This document shows positions 25,089 through 32,909 of a stretch of 64,000 nucleotides of DNA, in pieces. Source of the DNA: DATFYP01 sp035626235 (GTDB lineage: Archaea > Thermoproteota > Nitrososphaeria > Nitrososphaerales > Gagatemarchaeaceae); the NCBI GenBank assembly GCA_035626235.1, contig DASPOB010000019.1:1-64000 (forward strand), read 5' to 3'. Both the position numbers and the translations under genes were made by a program. Numbering within the stretch: position 1 is the first letter of the stretch; every line of letters starts with the position of its first letter. A model generated the notes under the pieces. The model had not been told where the DNA came from. It made no database searches and saw only the letters and a program-made list of their open reading frames with translations.

Positions 25089-25523
25089 TCAAATTATGAT
25101 CGAGGCGAGGTTCGCTATGCGGGGCCATTTCTCGGCCGCCTCACTCGCCACGGGTCCCTTGATGTCGGTGCCTTTTAGGTCCCCCTCCGGCGTTACTATT
25201 ACGGCTGCGTTGTCCTCGAAGACGACCCGCTGTCCGCTCACCCTTCTTACCGGGTACTTCTGCCTGATGATCACGGCTCCGAAGACCTGCTTCCTGAGGT
25301 CAGGGGGCCCTCTCTTGACGACGCACACCACGCTGTCCCCCACCGAGGCGGCGGGAACCCTGCTGAGCCTCGTCTTGGCTTTCGTGACCTGAACGACCCT
25401 GAGGGTCTTCGCCCCTGTGTTGTCGGCGCAGGTGATGACCGCGTTCAAGGGAATCGCGCGTGTGATGTAGTTCTTGAACTCCTCCACACCCTTTGCGGAA
25501 ACGGCACGGGACTTCGTTGACAT
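25089..25523 (-). CDS. rpl14: 50S ribosomal protein L14 (uL14)
   Basis: Large-subunit protein in the inter-subunit bridge region. AVITCADNTGAKTLRVVQV and VGDSVVCVVKRGPPDLRKQV are diagnostic, with the C-terminal PVASEAAEKWPRIANLASIII. The ATG at 25523 (MSTKSRAVSAKGVEEF) overlaps the S17 stop as TGATG; longer readings enter S17. The length is 144 residues. Confidence 0.96.
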   Translation of the reverse strand: MSTKSRAVSAKGVEEFKNYITRAIPLNAVITCADNTGAKTLRVVQVTKAKTRLSRVPAASVGDSVVCVVKRGPPDLRKQVFGAVIIRQKYPVRRVSGQRVVFEDNAAVIVTPEGDLKGTDIKGPVASEAAEKWPRIANLASIII

Positions 25524-25849
25524 CAGGCATGCCTCCTCGACTCGACGACGACGAAGGAGATGGTCTTGGAGAGCGGTCTGCACTCCCCTATCGTTACTGA
25601 GTCGCCGTTGTTGACGGCGATGCACGGAGGCGTGTGGGCGCTAATCCTGCTGCGCCTCCTTTCCCCCCTGTTGAACTTCCGCACGTTGTGGAGGTACTCC
25701 ATCTGAACGACCACGAAGCTCTTCCCCGCGGTGGAGACGACCTTCCCGGTCAGGAGCCTTCCTCTCACCTTCAGACTGCCGTGGAACGGGCATCTGTCGT
25801 CCTCGCACGCCTTCTTTGGCGCGGTCACCTCCAGTCCAGCCCCAGTCAT
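25523..25849 (-). CDS. rps17: 30S ribosomal protein S17 (uS17)
   Basis: 16S rRNA-binding OB-fold protein, 108 residues. CPFHGSLKVRGRLLTGKVV with the archaeal cysteine pair (CEDDRCPFHG) and SAHTPPCIAVNNGDSVTIGEC are conserved. It lies between rnp1 and L14 and overlaps both by a few bases. Confidence 0.95.
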   Translation of the reverse strand: MTGAGLEVTAPKKACEDDRCPFHGSLKVRGRLLTGKVVSTAGKSFVVVQMEYLHNVRKFNRGERRRSRISAHTPPCIAVNNGDSVTIGECRPLSKTISFVVVESRRHA

Positions 25850-26085
25850 CTCTTCCTCTCCCTTAGCCTGTCTTCTAGTCTCCCCGTGATGTCATCTCCT
25901 GCAACCACCGTCCCCGAAGGGGAAAGGAGAAACACGGTTCCCTTCTTTTGGACTGTCAGCCTCCTCCCCTTGCTGGACAGGAGGACTACGGTGTTAGCTG
26001 TCTCCAAGACCGCCTTGCCTCTGGTCCCCGACATGGTCGGGTCTCTGGCATGCAGCACAGCCACGGCCTCGCCGATCATGTTCAC
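25846..26085 (-). CDS. rnp1: RNase P protein component 1 (Rpp29/Pop4 family)
   Basis: Protein subunit of archaeal RNase P, which removes tRNA 5' leaders. 79 residues with the Sm-like barrel: MIGEAVAVLHARDP, GTRGKAVLETANTVVL, and GTVFLLSPSG. Archaeal operons place it between L29 and S17, as here. The RNase P RNA itself was not seen in the window. Confidence 0.88.
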   Translation of the reverse strand: MNMIGEAVAVLHARDPTMSGTRGKAVLETANTVVLLSSKGRRLTVQKKGTVFLLSPSGTVVAGDDITGRLEDRLRERKR

Positions 26086-26288
26086 TCTTCTATCCCCTTT
26101 TCGTGCATTACTGTGAGGACCTTGGCGACGTTCCTTCGGGCCCTCTTGACTTTGCCAACATCCTTCTTCACGAGGCCCCTGTCGGCATCGCCCTTCAGCT
26201 TGGACAGCTCCGACCTCAGGTCGAAGAGCGTCTGCCGGAGCTTCTCAGCGTCCTGGCTTCTGAGGTCCTTCGGTTTGAGCTGGGGCAC
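26082..26288 (-). CDS. rpl29: 50S ribosomal protein L29 (uL29)
   Basis: Small helical-hairpin protein at the tunnel exit, 68 residues. LKPKDLRSQDAEKLRQTLFD and the second helix VGKVKRARRNVAKVLTVMHEK are typical. It overlaps the acidic tail of S3 by 44 bases, an unusually long overlap for this cluster. Confidence 0.93.
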   Translation of the reverse strand: MPQLKPKDLRSQDAEKLRQTLFDLRSELSKLKGDADRGLVKKDVGKVKRARRNVAKVLTVMHEKGIEE

Positions 26289-26928
26289 TTTGGGCCTCCT
26301 CCTTCTTTTCTTCTTGCTTGACGTCTTCCTTGAACTGGAACTCGGGGGGCAGGGCGTCCTTAAGGGCTATCTTGACCTTGATTCCGTAGAGTCCGAGCTT
26401 AAGCAGCACGTCGGTCGTGGCTTCGTCGACGGCTCTGTCGGCGGTATCGCCACTCTTCGGGACCACGCCGGCTCTGTACTTTTCGCCGTGGGAACGGTCG
26501 CTCCTCAGCTTTCCCGCCACCGAGATTTCGACTCCGGATGCCCCGGCGTTCATTATGTTGTTGACGGACCACATCGCAGCCCTTCTGAAGGCTGTCCCGC
26601 GGGAGACTATCTGAGCGATCCTGCCCGCCATGATTCTCGCGTTCAGCTCAGGGTTCTCCACTTCCGTCACCGCAATCTGAGGGTTGGGGAAGTTGAACTT
26701 CGCCGCTACCTTGTCGGTGAGTTCCTTTATGCCGGTGCCCCTTCTCCCTATTGCGAGGCCTGGCCGGGCGACGTAGACCTTCAGTGTGGTTCCCACCGGC
26801 GACTTCTGCACTTCCAGGCCGCCGTAACCAGCTTCGACGAGTTGCTTCTCGAAGAACTCGTCCAGCTCGGCGAATGACCTGCTGGTGAGAAGGATGGCCT
26901 TCACTGAGCTCTGTTGCCTGGCCGACAT
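26245..26928 (-). CDS. rps3: 30S ribosomal protein S3 (uS3)
   Basis: mRNA-entry protein with a KH domain. VYVARPGLAIGRRGTGIKEL holds the GxxG loop; ARIMAGRIAQIVSRGTAFRRA is the C-domain signature. The 227 residues end in a Glu/Lys/Gln/Pro-rich tail of about 30 residues, encoded within the overlap with L29. Confidence 0.96.
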   Translation of the reverse strand: MSARQQSSVKAILLTSRSFAELDEFFEKQLVEAGYGGLEVQKSPVGTTLKVYVARPGLAIGRRGTGIKELTDKVAAKFNFPNPQIAVTEVENPELNARIMAGRIAQIVSRGTAFRRAAMWSVNNIMNAGASGVEISVAGKLRSDRSHGEKYRAGVVPKSGDTADRAVDEATTDVLLKLGLYGIKVKIALKDALPPEFQFKEDVKQEEKKEEAQSAPAQTEGPQKPGR

Positions 26929-26931
26929 TTT

Positions 26932-27393
26932 CTACACTTCCTTCCCCACTAACTCGATGTGCACCAGCTGGTGGAAGTTCGCCGAACTTCTGCCGAACGC
27001 TCTTTGAACGTAGTCCTTGATGGTCCTCCCAGCATACGCGGAGGCATGGACGATCTGGACTCGCTCAGGATCCAGTCCCTTGAATTCTGAGTTGCTTTGG
27101 AGGTTCCTCAGCACGTCGATGAAGGCTTCTGCTGTCTTTACGGGGTAGGACCCCGTGGGGAACCCCTGCAGCTCGCTTCGGTGGCCCACCTTTAGCTTGT
27201 GCCTCCTGAAGGCGATCGCCATCTTCTTCTCTGCGACGAGTTCCAGGAGGTCGATGGCCTTGGCGACCGACATTCCCTTGATGGTCAGGGCGACTTCCCT
27301 GGCGGCCTTTGGTGAAACGTTTACCTCTCTTCCACTAGCCCTGACATGCACCGCAGGGTCGAAACCCTCGAAACTGTAACCGTAATGAGGCAC
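26932..27393 (-). CDS. rpl22: 50S ribosomal protein L22 (uL22)
   Basis: Exit-tunnel protein, 153 residues. HYGYSFEGFDPAVHVRASGR is the archaeal N-terminus and RRTIKDYVQRAFGRSS-type residues near the end are conserved (here AGRTIKDYVQRAFGRSSANF). It starts with GTG, preceded by GAGGGG. It is the first gene of the long operon: a TATA box lies 40 bases upstream and no S19, L2, L23, L4 or L3 gene precedes it. Confidence 0.95.
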   Translation of the reverse strand: MPHYGYSFEGFDPAVHVRASGREVNVSPKAAREVALTIKGMSVAKAIDLLELVAEKKMAIAFRRHKLKVGHRSELQGFPTGSYPVKTAEAFIDVLRNLQSNSEFKGLDPERVQIVHASAYAGRTIKDYVQRAFGRSSANFHQLVHIELVGKEV

Positions 27394-28177
27394 TTTACCC
27401 CTCTCGTAGCCCTTTGGCGATTGTTGATGCCATTATAAACGTGTCCATAATCCGTTGGCGTTTCAAGACTAACGCTGCCATGTAAGGGATAGTCATCCGC
27501 ATTCCCTCGTCGACCACCGACACGAGGCCAGGGCGGGGGCGTCGGTTCTGAAGCCTTTTCCACGGTTTGTGGCTCACCTCATTCTTGGTTGTTCAATCCG
27601 GGCAGACTCGGTCGTCGTCGCCTTCGCGTCGCTGAATGACTTTGCCGGACCGCCTGCTGTGACCGGCTTTACAAGGAGTCTGAGAATCACCGAAGCCCTG
27701 CTGTAGAGGGATGGAAAGGAACGAGTTGGGACGGCCCTGGGAACCGGTTCGGGGCAGACAAATCCAAATTCGCCGGTGAATCCAGCGAGACATCCGAAAA
27801 CGCGCCGGAGGTGGGTACCGACGAAGGCAGAATCGCTCATCAGGCGCCTCAGCGCATTATGTATCTAGGGAGTCCAGCGATGAAGGGTTTCCAGGAGTCG
27901 CCGGAGAGCCAGGACCGGGGATTCCCGAGGCGGGTTCTCACCACATGAGACGTAGCGCCAGGGCGTTGCTTGCAATTTTGGTGGTCGTTGCGGTGTGTTT
28001 CTTTCACCTGTTGCACCCACGGCTGCGCCGCCAACCATTGGTGAGAGATACATCCCAGAGCTTCAGCCGTTCGGCCTTGTGATTCTAACCCGGCCCTGGT
28101 TACGGACCAGACGCGGTTACCGACTCATGGGATTGCTGGGCGAGCCTTGCGTAAGGTCCATCCCGGGCGAACAGAAA
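27394..28177. other. Intergenic region of about 780 bases, little recognisable
   Basis: Between the L22 promoter and the Thr-rich stalk gene. Short open frames on both strands lack conserved character. One possible small membrane protein lies at 27945-28082 on the plus strand (45 codons; basic start, then ALLAILVVVAVCFFHLLH), without a clear promoter or Shine-Dalgarno. No tRNA, CRISPR or IS end was seen. A structured RNA cannot be excluded by eye. Confidence 0.5.
27432..27440 (-). promoter_or_regulatory. TATA box for the L22-to-truB operon
   Basis: On the minus strand it reads GTTTATAAT, about 43 bases before the L22 GTG. It would drive at least 22 genes. Confidence 0.6.
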
Positions 28178-29221
28178 CTAGCACGAGCCGGTGCACGTGG
28201 TTGTCGTCGTCGTAGTCGTTGTGTCGGTCTCGGTCGACGTCGATGAAACCGTCATAGTGAAAGTGGTGGTGTCGGTCTCGGTCGTGGTCGTCTGAGGCGT
28301 AGTGGTAGTCTGGGTGACTGTCTGGGTAGCGGTCTGGGTCAGGGTGGAAGTCTGCGTGGTGGTCGTGGGCTGAGGAGTGGTAAGCGTCTGAGTCGTGGTC
28401 TGGGTGGTGGATTGTACGAGGGTCAGTGTAGCCGTCGTCGGCTGAGTGGACGTCTGCGTTGTGGTCTGTGTGACTGTGACAGTAAGGCTCGTCGTGGAAG
28501 GCTGGGTCGTGGTCTGTGTGGATGTCGTTGTGGTCTTGGCGAAGGTGAACACGGTGGTCGTCGTAGAAGTCAGGGTGGATGTGATTGTCTGAGTGGTGGT
28601 CTGTGTGGAGGTAGTGGTCGTCTGCGCTATGGTTGTCGTTTGGGTCGAAGTCTGTGTTGAGGTGGTGGTCGTCTGCGCAATGGTTGTCGTGTGGCTGCTT
28701 GTCTGAGTGGTGGTCGTCGTTATCAGGGCGACGGTCGTCGTGTAGGTTGAAGTCAGTGTCTGTGAAATCGTCTCGATGAAGAATGTCATTGTCGTTGTAG
28801 TTGTCTGGGTCTCGGTCTGTGTCGAGGTCAGGAGTCCGACGGTCGAAGTCTGCGTGGCCGTCTGCGTCTGAGTGGTCGTAGTCTCGGCAACGGTATTAGT
28901 CTGGATGGAGGTCTGAGTCGCGGTTTGGGTCTCTGTGGATGTCCTAGTCGTGGTAGTAGGCAGGGCCGTGGTTTGCGTGTAGGTGACGATCCGAGTGTCC
29001 GTCGTAGGCTGAGTTGTGGTCTCTGTGTGGGAGGCTGTCTCGGTAATTGTCGTGGGCAACGTCGTGGTCAGGGTCGCGGTGAAGCTCGTGGTTAACGTCT
29101 GGTTCAGGGTCGCTGGCTTGGCAAGAATGACGGATGCGATGTAGAAGCCTTCCAGACCTATTAGAATTCCACCGGCAAACAGACCCAGAGCCACGATCGT
29201 CGAGACCCCATGCCGCCCCAT
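28178..29221 (-). CDS. Thr/Gln-rich membrane-anchored stalk protein
   Basis: 347 residues. Residues 8-34 (TIVALGLFAGGILIGLEGF and on) form a signal anchor. The remaining 310 residues are almost entirely Thr, Ser, Gln and Val in TTTTQT/TSTQT runs, with near-repeats (TTTIAQTTTTSTQT occurs twice around residues 175-215), ending TCTGSC with two cysteines. Such mucin-like stretches are usually O-glycosylated and extended, so a cell-surface stalk or glycan coat is the likely role. The plus strand of the gene is strikingly G/T-rich. No enzymatic domain is seen. Confidence 0.72.
   Translation of the reverse strand: MGRHGVSTIVALGLFAGGILIGLEGFYIASVILAKPATLNQTLTTSFTATLTTTLPTTITETASHTETTTQPTTDTRIVTYTQTTALPTTTTRTSTETQTATQTSIQTNTVAETTTTQTQTATQTSTVGLLTSTQTETQTTTTTMTFFIETISQTLTSTYTTTVALITTTTTQTSSHTTTIAQTTTTSTQTSTQTTTIAQTTTTSTQTTTQTITSTLTSTTTTVFTFAKTTTTSTQTTTQPSTTSLTVTVTQTTTQTSTQPTTATLTLVQSTTQTTTQTLTTPQPTTTTQTSTLTQTATQTVTQTTTTPQTTTTETDTTTFTMTVSSTSTETDTTTTTTTTTCTGSC
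28590..28730 (-). repeat. Internal near-repeats of the stalk gene
   Basis: Two adjacent copies of a unit coding for TTTIAQTTTTSTQT plus a shorter third copy. The plus strand shows repeated GTGGTCGTCTGCGC blocks. It is coding low-complexity repetition, with spacing and content unlike CRISPR. Confidence 0.6.
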
Positions 29222-29247
29222 CTTGACTGTAGGCGTTCGGCCGTCTT

Positions 29248-29255
29248 TCTTAAAG
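29248..29255 (-). promoter_or_regulatory. TATA-like box for the stalk protein gene
   Basis: CTTTAAGA on the minus strand, about 30 bases before the start at 29221. Confidence 0.45.
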
Positions 29256-29342
29256 CCGTTTGCGAGAGCTCGGTGGATCTCCGGAGACCCTCTTCTTTGG
29301 CCGACCTCCGTGTGCTCGTCGCATACGGGCTCATGACGGACT

Positions 29343-29702
29343 CTAGGTTACCGCTATGAGGGTGTACGACCCGAGCGCCAAGAAGAACCCGATCAGTACC
29401 ACGGCGAGAAGGTTGACGAGCCAGGCCTTCTTCCGCGGGTGGAGCCATTCTATGGCAATCACCCGGAGCCCGTTGATGCCATGGATGACCGCCGCGAAGA
29501 GGAGCAGGCCGAAGACCACCTTGTAGTACATCAGGTTGCCAGTGGCGTATCCAAAGGTGAGAGTGGCTTCCAGGGGCACCCCTGTCAGGGGGCTTTCCAG
29601 AAGGAGATGAATCGTGAGGACGAACACGAGTATGAGGGCGGTGATATAGGTAAGGAGCATGCTCCAGGACTCCCTCATCAGGCTGAATTCCTTGCTCGCC
29701 AA
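29343..29702 (-). CDS. sdhD: Succinate dehydrogenase/fumarate reductase membrane anchor D, operon 1
   Basis: 119 residues with three membrane helices (SMLLTYITALILVFVLTIHL; VVFGLLLFAAVIHGINGLRV; LVNLLAVVLIGFFLALGSYT). The HGINGLR motif in helix 2 recurs in all four anchor proteins of the window and probably contributes to heme or quinone binding. It is the last gene of the minus-strand operon sdhA-B-C-D. Confidence 0.85.
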   Translation of the reverse strand: MASKEFSLMRESWSMLLTYITALILVFVLTIHLLLESPLTGVPLEATLTFGYATGNLMYYKVVFGLLLFAAVIHGINGLRVIAIEWLHPRKKAWLVNLLAVVLIGFFLALGSYTLIAVT

Positions 29703-29712
29703 GGCTCTCCGC

Positions 29713-30168
29713 CTAGATGACCCCCAGACCGGCGAGTAAGTACAAACCGGCCCACAGCCAGAGCACTAGCACGACAGCAGTTATGGTCCAGACGGCCAGC
29801 TTCTGGTTTCTGCCCAGCGACGTGGGAGAATATGGATAAACGGGCATGATTGGTTTGCCCATCAGGATTCCGAACACCTCGTTCAGGACGAGGCGAATCC
29901 CGTTGGCCCCATGGTACAACGCGGATCCTGCCACCAGCCAAAGGCCTACCATCTCGAGCGGACCTAGAGAATGGAGGGCGGACATGGTGTTCGCCCACGC
30001 CCCAGGACCCATACTGAGTTGGAACGTTTCGAAGAGGTGCGCCGCGAGGTAGCCTATGAGAATCACTCCGGTCACTCTGTGAATGACATAGCCCCACCTC
30101 TCGACGTTGAACCCGAAGGGAATGAGACTGGAAATGAGCCCAGACTTGAACCTCGACGTCTTCGCCAA
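29713..30168 (-). CDS. sdhC: Succinate dehydrogenase/fumarate reductase membrane anchor C, operon 1
   Basis: 151 residues from TTG at 30168 (LAKTSRFKSG), two bases after the sdhB stop; longer readings in the frame run through sdhB. Three helices: YVIHRVTGVILIGYLAAHLF with the HRxTG quinone/heme motif, MVGLWLVAGSALYHGANGIR, and AVWTITAVVLVLWLWAGLYL. The family resemblance to SdhC cytochrome b556 is clear. Confidence 0.87.
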   Translation of the reverse strand: MAKTSRFKSGLISSLIPFGFNVERWGYVIHRVTGVILIGYLAAHLFETFQLSMGPGAWANTMSALHSLGPLEMVGLWLVAGSALYHGANGIRLVLNEVFGILMGKPIMPVYPYSPTSLGRNQKLAVWTITAVVLVLWLWAGLYLLAGLGVI

Positions 30169-30170
30169 GG

Positions 30171-30989
30171 CTATCCTCGGCCTCCTTCCTTGAAGTCGAA
30201 TGGGGGAGCCCTCGTCCCTTGCTTGGCAGCCCCGGCGGGCGCCGGATTCACCAGGGGGGACCCTGCCTTCGCGGTTCTCCTTAGGACCCTCTTCTTGAGT
30301 ACTTCCACTCTCGCCATCTGGATCGCCTTCGCCGGGTCGACGTCCTTGGGGCAGACAAAGCTGCACGAGCCGGCGACGTGGCATCGCCAAACCCCGTGGG
30401 CCCTGTCGAGAAGATTGATTCGGGCGTCCCACCCTTCGTCTCTGGGGTCGGCCATGTACCTGTATGCCTGGGCCATCGCCTGAGGACCGAGATAGTCGGG
30501 GTCCAGCGCAACTGTGGGGCATGCCGAATAGCACAGGGCGCACATTATGCAGTAGTCGAACTGCAGGAACCTGGCGACCTCGTCCGAAAGAACCCTGTAC
30601 TCCCTGTCCGAGCCGTCCCTCTCGGCAAGGTCTTCTCGTATCAGGTACGGCTTGACGAACGTGTGCATGGATAGGAACGGGTCGATGTCGACGACGAGGT
30701 CCTTGATGACGCTCATGCCGTGGAGGGGCTCCACCTTGACGACGTCCTTCCCGAGGCTGCTGACTTGGGTCTGGCACGCGAGTCTCGGGATTCCTTGGAT
30801 GTTCATTCCGCAGGAGCCACATATCCCCATCCTGCAGCTGTGCCGGTACGCGAGGCTGGGATCCTGCCTTTCCCTCACCTCGACGAGGGCGTCGAGCACA
30901 GTCATCCCCTTTCTGAACTTCAGCTCGTACCTGGCTTTCTTGCCTCCCGACCTCAGGACCTCCAGGACTAGCTTGTCCAGGGCCATCAC
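30171..30989 (-). CDS. sdhB: Succinate dehydrogenase/fumarate reductase iron-sulfur subunit, operon 1
   Basis: Electron-transfer subunit of 272 residues. The [2Fe-2S] domain has CRMGICGSC and a later C in RLACQT. The [4Fe-4S] motif is CIMCALCYSACP, and CHVAGSCSFVCPKDVDP supplies the third cluster. A Pro/Ala-rich tail of about 35 residues is not conserved. It overlaps neither neighbour and is spaced one to two bases from sdhA and sdhC. Confidence 0.94.
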   Translation of the reverse strand: MMALDKLVLEVLRSGGKKARYELKFRKGMTVLDALVEVRERQDPSLAYRHSCRMGICGSCGMNIQGIPRLACQTQVSSLGKDVVKVEPLHGMSVIKDLVVDIDPFLSMHTFVKPYLIREDLAERDGSDREYRVLSDEVARFLQFDYCIMCALCYSACPTVALDPDYLGPQAMAQAYRYMADPRDEGWDARINLLDRAHGVWRCHVAGSCSFVCPKDVDPAKAIQMARVEVLKKRVLRRTAKAGSPLVNPAPAGAAKQGTRAPPFDFKEGGRG

Positions 30990-30990
30990 C

Positions 30991-32736
30991 TCAGTACTTC
31001 CTCTCCACGGGCTTCCACATGGTGATGCGCACCGGGACGGAGCTGAACCGTGGGCCGTCGTCCGTCCTGCTGGCCAGCGTGTGCTTCAGCCAGTTCGCGT
31101 CGTCTCTCTGAGGGTAGTCCAACCGAGAATGACCGCCGCGGGACTCGGTTCTGTTGAGCGCTCCCCGGGCCACTACTTCAGCGAGCTCAAGCATCCCCCC
31201 CACTTCGAGGACGTCCTGCAGGTTGTAGTTGAACTGCCTACCCCCGTCTGTCGCCCTGACTCCCTTGAACTTCTCCTTCAGCGCCTTGACCTCTCTGACG
31301 GCCTCGGCCAGCCCCGCTTCCTCCCTGAAGACGTACACCGACTTGTCCATCACCTCCTTGAGCCTAGCCTTAATCGCGTACACGTCGTCGTCGGAACTCT
31401 CGTTCTTCAGGAGGCCGTCGAACACCCTGGTCTCCTCTTCGGCAACCATGGAGCTGGCGCCCTCCGCCGCGTCGGCTTCCGACGCAAGGAACCTCACTAT
31501 GTCCTTCCCCACGACCCTCCCGTAGACCAGGCACTCTGCAGTGGAGTTGGACCCGAGCCTGTTGGCGCCGTGAATGCTCACGCAAGCCGTTTCGCCGGCG
31601 GCCCAAAGCCCCTTTACCTCCCGGGAGCCCCCGCCAATCACCCTGCCATTGTCGTCCACGCGGATCCCGCCCATTGTGTAATGGGCAGTGGGCTTTATCG
31701 GGATGGGCTCATCGACGGGGTCCAGTCCCACGAACTTCATGGAGAGCTCTTTGATGAAGGGGAGCTTGGAGTCTATCTTCTCCCTCCCCAAGTGCCTCAG
31801 GTCGAGGTGGACGTATGACAACCCCGAGTCTTCGTCCTTCAGGCCCCTGCCCTCAGCAATCTCCTTCATGATCGACCTTGAGACTACGTCGCGTGGTGAA
31901 AGCTCCATCTTCGAAGGGGCGTAGCGCTCCATGAACCTCTCCCCTTTGGAATTCAGAAGGTGACCCCCCTCACCCCTCGCCCCCTCAGTGATGAGTATCC
32001 CCGTGGGGATGAGGCCGGTGGGATGGAACTGCATGAACTCCATGTCTTCGATGGGGAGTCCGGCCTGATAGGCGAGCCAGATGCCGTCCCCGGTCGTGCT
32101 CACCGATGTCGCGGTGAACTTCCACAGCTGCCCCGCCCCTCCCGTGGCAATCACGCAAGCCCGCGACCTGAAGAAGACGAACCTGCCGCTCTTCATGTCG
32201 ATAGCTGTGCACCCCCTGAAGGTCCCATCCTGGATGACAAGCGATGTCACGAAGGCCTCCTCGTACCTAGACCAGCCGTCGAATTCCTGGAGCTTGTCGT
32301 AAAGGGTCCTCATCTCGAAGAAGCCGACCTTGTCTTGGGCGAAGGTCGCCCTGTCGTAACTGTGACCGCCGAAAGGTCGCTGGGCTATTCTCCCATCTTC
32401 CTTTCTGGACCAGGGCATTCCCCACCTCTCCAGTTGACGCATCTCGTCGGGGCAGAGAGTCACGAACTTCCAGACTGAGTCCTGATCCGCCAGAAAGTCG
32501 CTTCCCTTAATCGTGTCCCACGCGTGGAGTTCCAGGCTGTCCCCAAGCTCAGGGTAGAGGACTGCGGCGGTACCTCCTTCTGCCGCGACGGAGTGGCTCC
32601 GCATGAGGGCGAGCTTCGATACCAAACCTAGGGTCGGGGCCTTCCCTCGGGGCGCCGACATCACTTCGGCGGCGGTTCTAAGCCCCGCTAGGCCACTTCC
32701 CACGATGACGACGTCGTGGTCGATGACCTCGACCAT
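30991..32736 (-). CDS. sdhA: Succinate dehydrogenase/fumarate reductase flavoprotein, operon 1
   Basis: Catalytic FAD subunit interconverting succinate and fumarate. VVIVGSGLAGLRTAAEVM is the dinucleotide fold; MRSHSVAAEGGTAAVLYPE contains the histidine for covalent FAD; FHPTGLIPTGILITEGARGEGG and HYTMGGIRVDDN are active-site blocks. ATG 32736 (MVEVIDHDVVIVG) is chosen over a longer reading to 32844 because of family length and the TATA-like box at 32759-32765. It diverges from the second sdhA with about 170 bases between. Confidence 0.95.
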   Translation of the reverse strand: MVEVIDHDVVIVGSGLAGLRTAAEVMSAPRGKAPTLGLVSKLALMRSHSVAAEGGTAAVLYPELGDSLELHAWDTIKGSDFLADQDSVWKFVTLCPDEMRQLERWGMPWSRKEDGRIAQRPFGGHSYDRATFAQDKVGFFEMRTLYDKLQEFDGWSRYEEAFVTSLVIQDGTFRGCTAIDMKSGRFVFFRSRACVIATGGAGQLWKFTATSVSTTGDGIWLAYQAGLPIEDMEFMQFHPTGLIPTGILITEGARGEGGHLLNSKGERFMERYAPSKMELSPRDVVSRSIMKEIAEGRGLKDEDSGLSYVHLDLRHLGREKIDSKLPFIKELSMKFVGLDPVDEPIPIKPTAHYTMGGIRVDDNGRVIGGGSREVKGLWAAGETACVSIHGANRLGSNSTAECLVYGRVVGKDIVRFLASEADAAEGASSMVAEEETRVFDGLLKNESSDDDVYAIKARLKEVMDKSVYVFREEAGLAEAVREVKALKEKFKGVRATDGGRQFNYNLQDVLEVGGMLELAEVVARGALNRTESRGGHSRLDYPQRDDANWLKHTLASRTDDGPRFSSVPVRITMWKPVERKY

Positions 32737-32758
32737 GGCGTGGCGCTTGATGGTGCTG

Positions 32759-32765
32759 GATTTAC
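32759..32765 (-). promoter_or_regulatory. TATA-like box for sdh operon 1
   Basis: GTAAATC on the minus strand, about 26 bases before the ATG at 32736. A palindrome at 32772-32789 abuts it. Confidence 0.45.
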
Positions 32766-32771
32766 GGAATC

Positions 32772-32789
32772 TTCCTAACACGTTAGGAA
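32772..32789. promoter_or_regulatory. Operator-like palindrome between the two sdh operons
   Basis: TTCCTAAC-AC-GTTAGGAA: perfect 8-base arms around a 2-base spacer. It lies immediately upstream of the TATA-like box of operon 1 and about 85 bases before that of operon 2, where a repressor or activator dimer could act on one or both. Confidence 0.55.
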
Positions 32790-32873
32790 AAGGCTGTACC
32801 AGGTGGTTTCCGACCGCCCGTGGGGCTCGGGTGGCAGCGGGCACCAGCCCAGCGGCGCCGAGGGCCGCGGAAA

Positions 32874-32881
32874 ATCTTAAG
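32874..32881 (+). promoter_or_regulatory. TATA-like box for sdh operon 2
   Basis: ATCTTAAG, about 32 bases before the TTG start of the second flavoprotein. Confidence 0.4.
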
Positions 32882-32909
32882 CGCGCCCTTCTGCGCCGAT
32901 TGCGAGACC

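Noticed and set aside
27395..27577. 60-codon frame on the minus strand directly before L22
   Set aside because: The TATA box for the L22 operon lies inside it, and it has no similarity to S19 or another ribosomal protein.
27945..28082. 45-codon plus-strand frame with one hydrophobic segment as a firm gene
   Set aside because: No promoter, Shine-Dalgarno or recognisable family supports it; it is kept only as a remark under the intergenic region.
28590..28730. Regularly spaced repeats suggesting a CRISPR array
   Set aside because: They are in-frame coding repeats of a Thr/Gln-rich protein with no unique spacers, and no cas genes are present.
29713..30822. One 369-residue protein
   Set aside because: Its first 218 residues are sdhB read in another frame; only the SdhC part from TTG 30168 is family-like.
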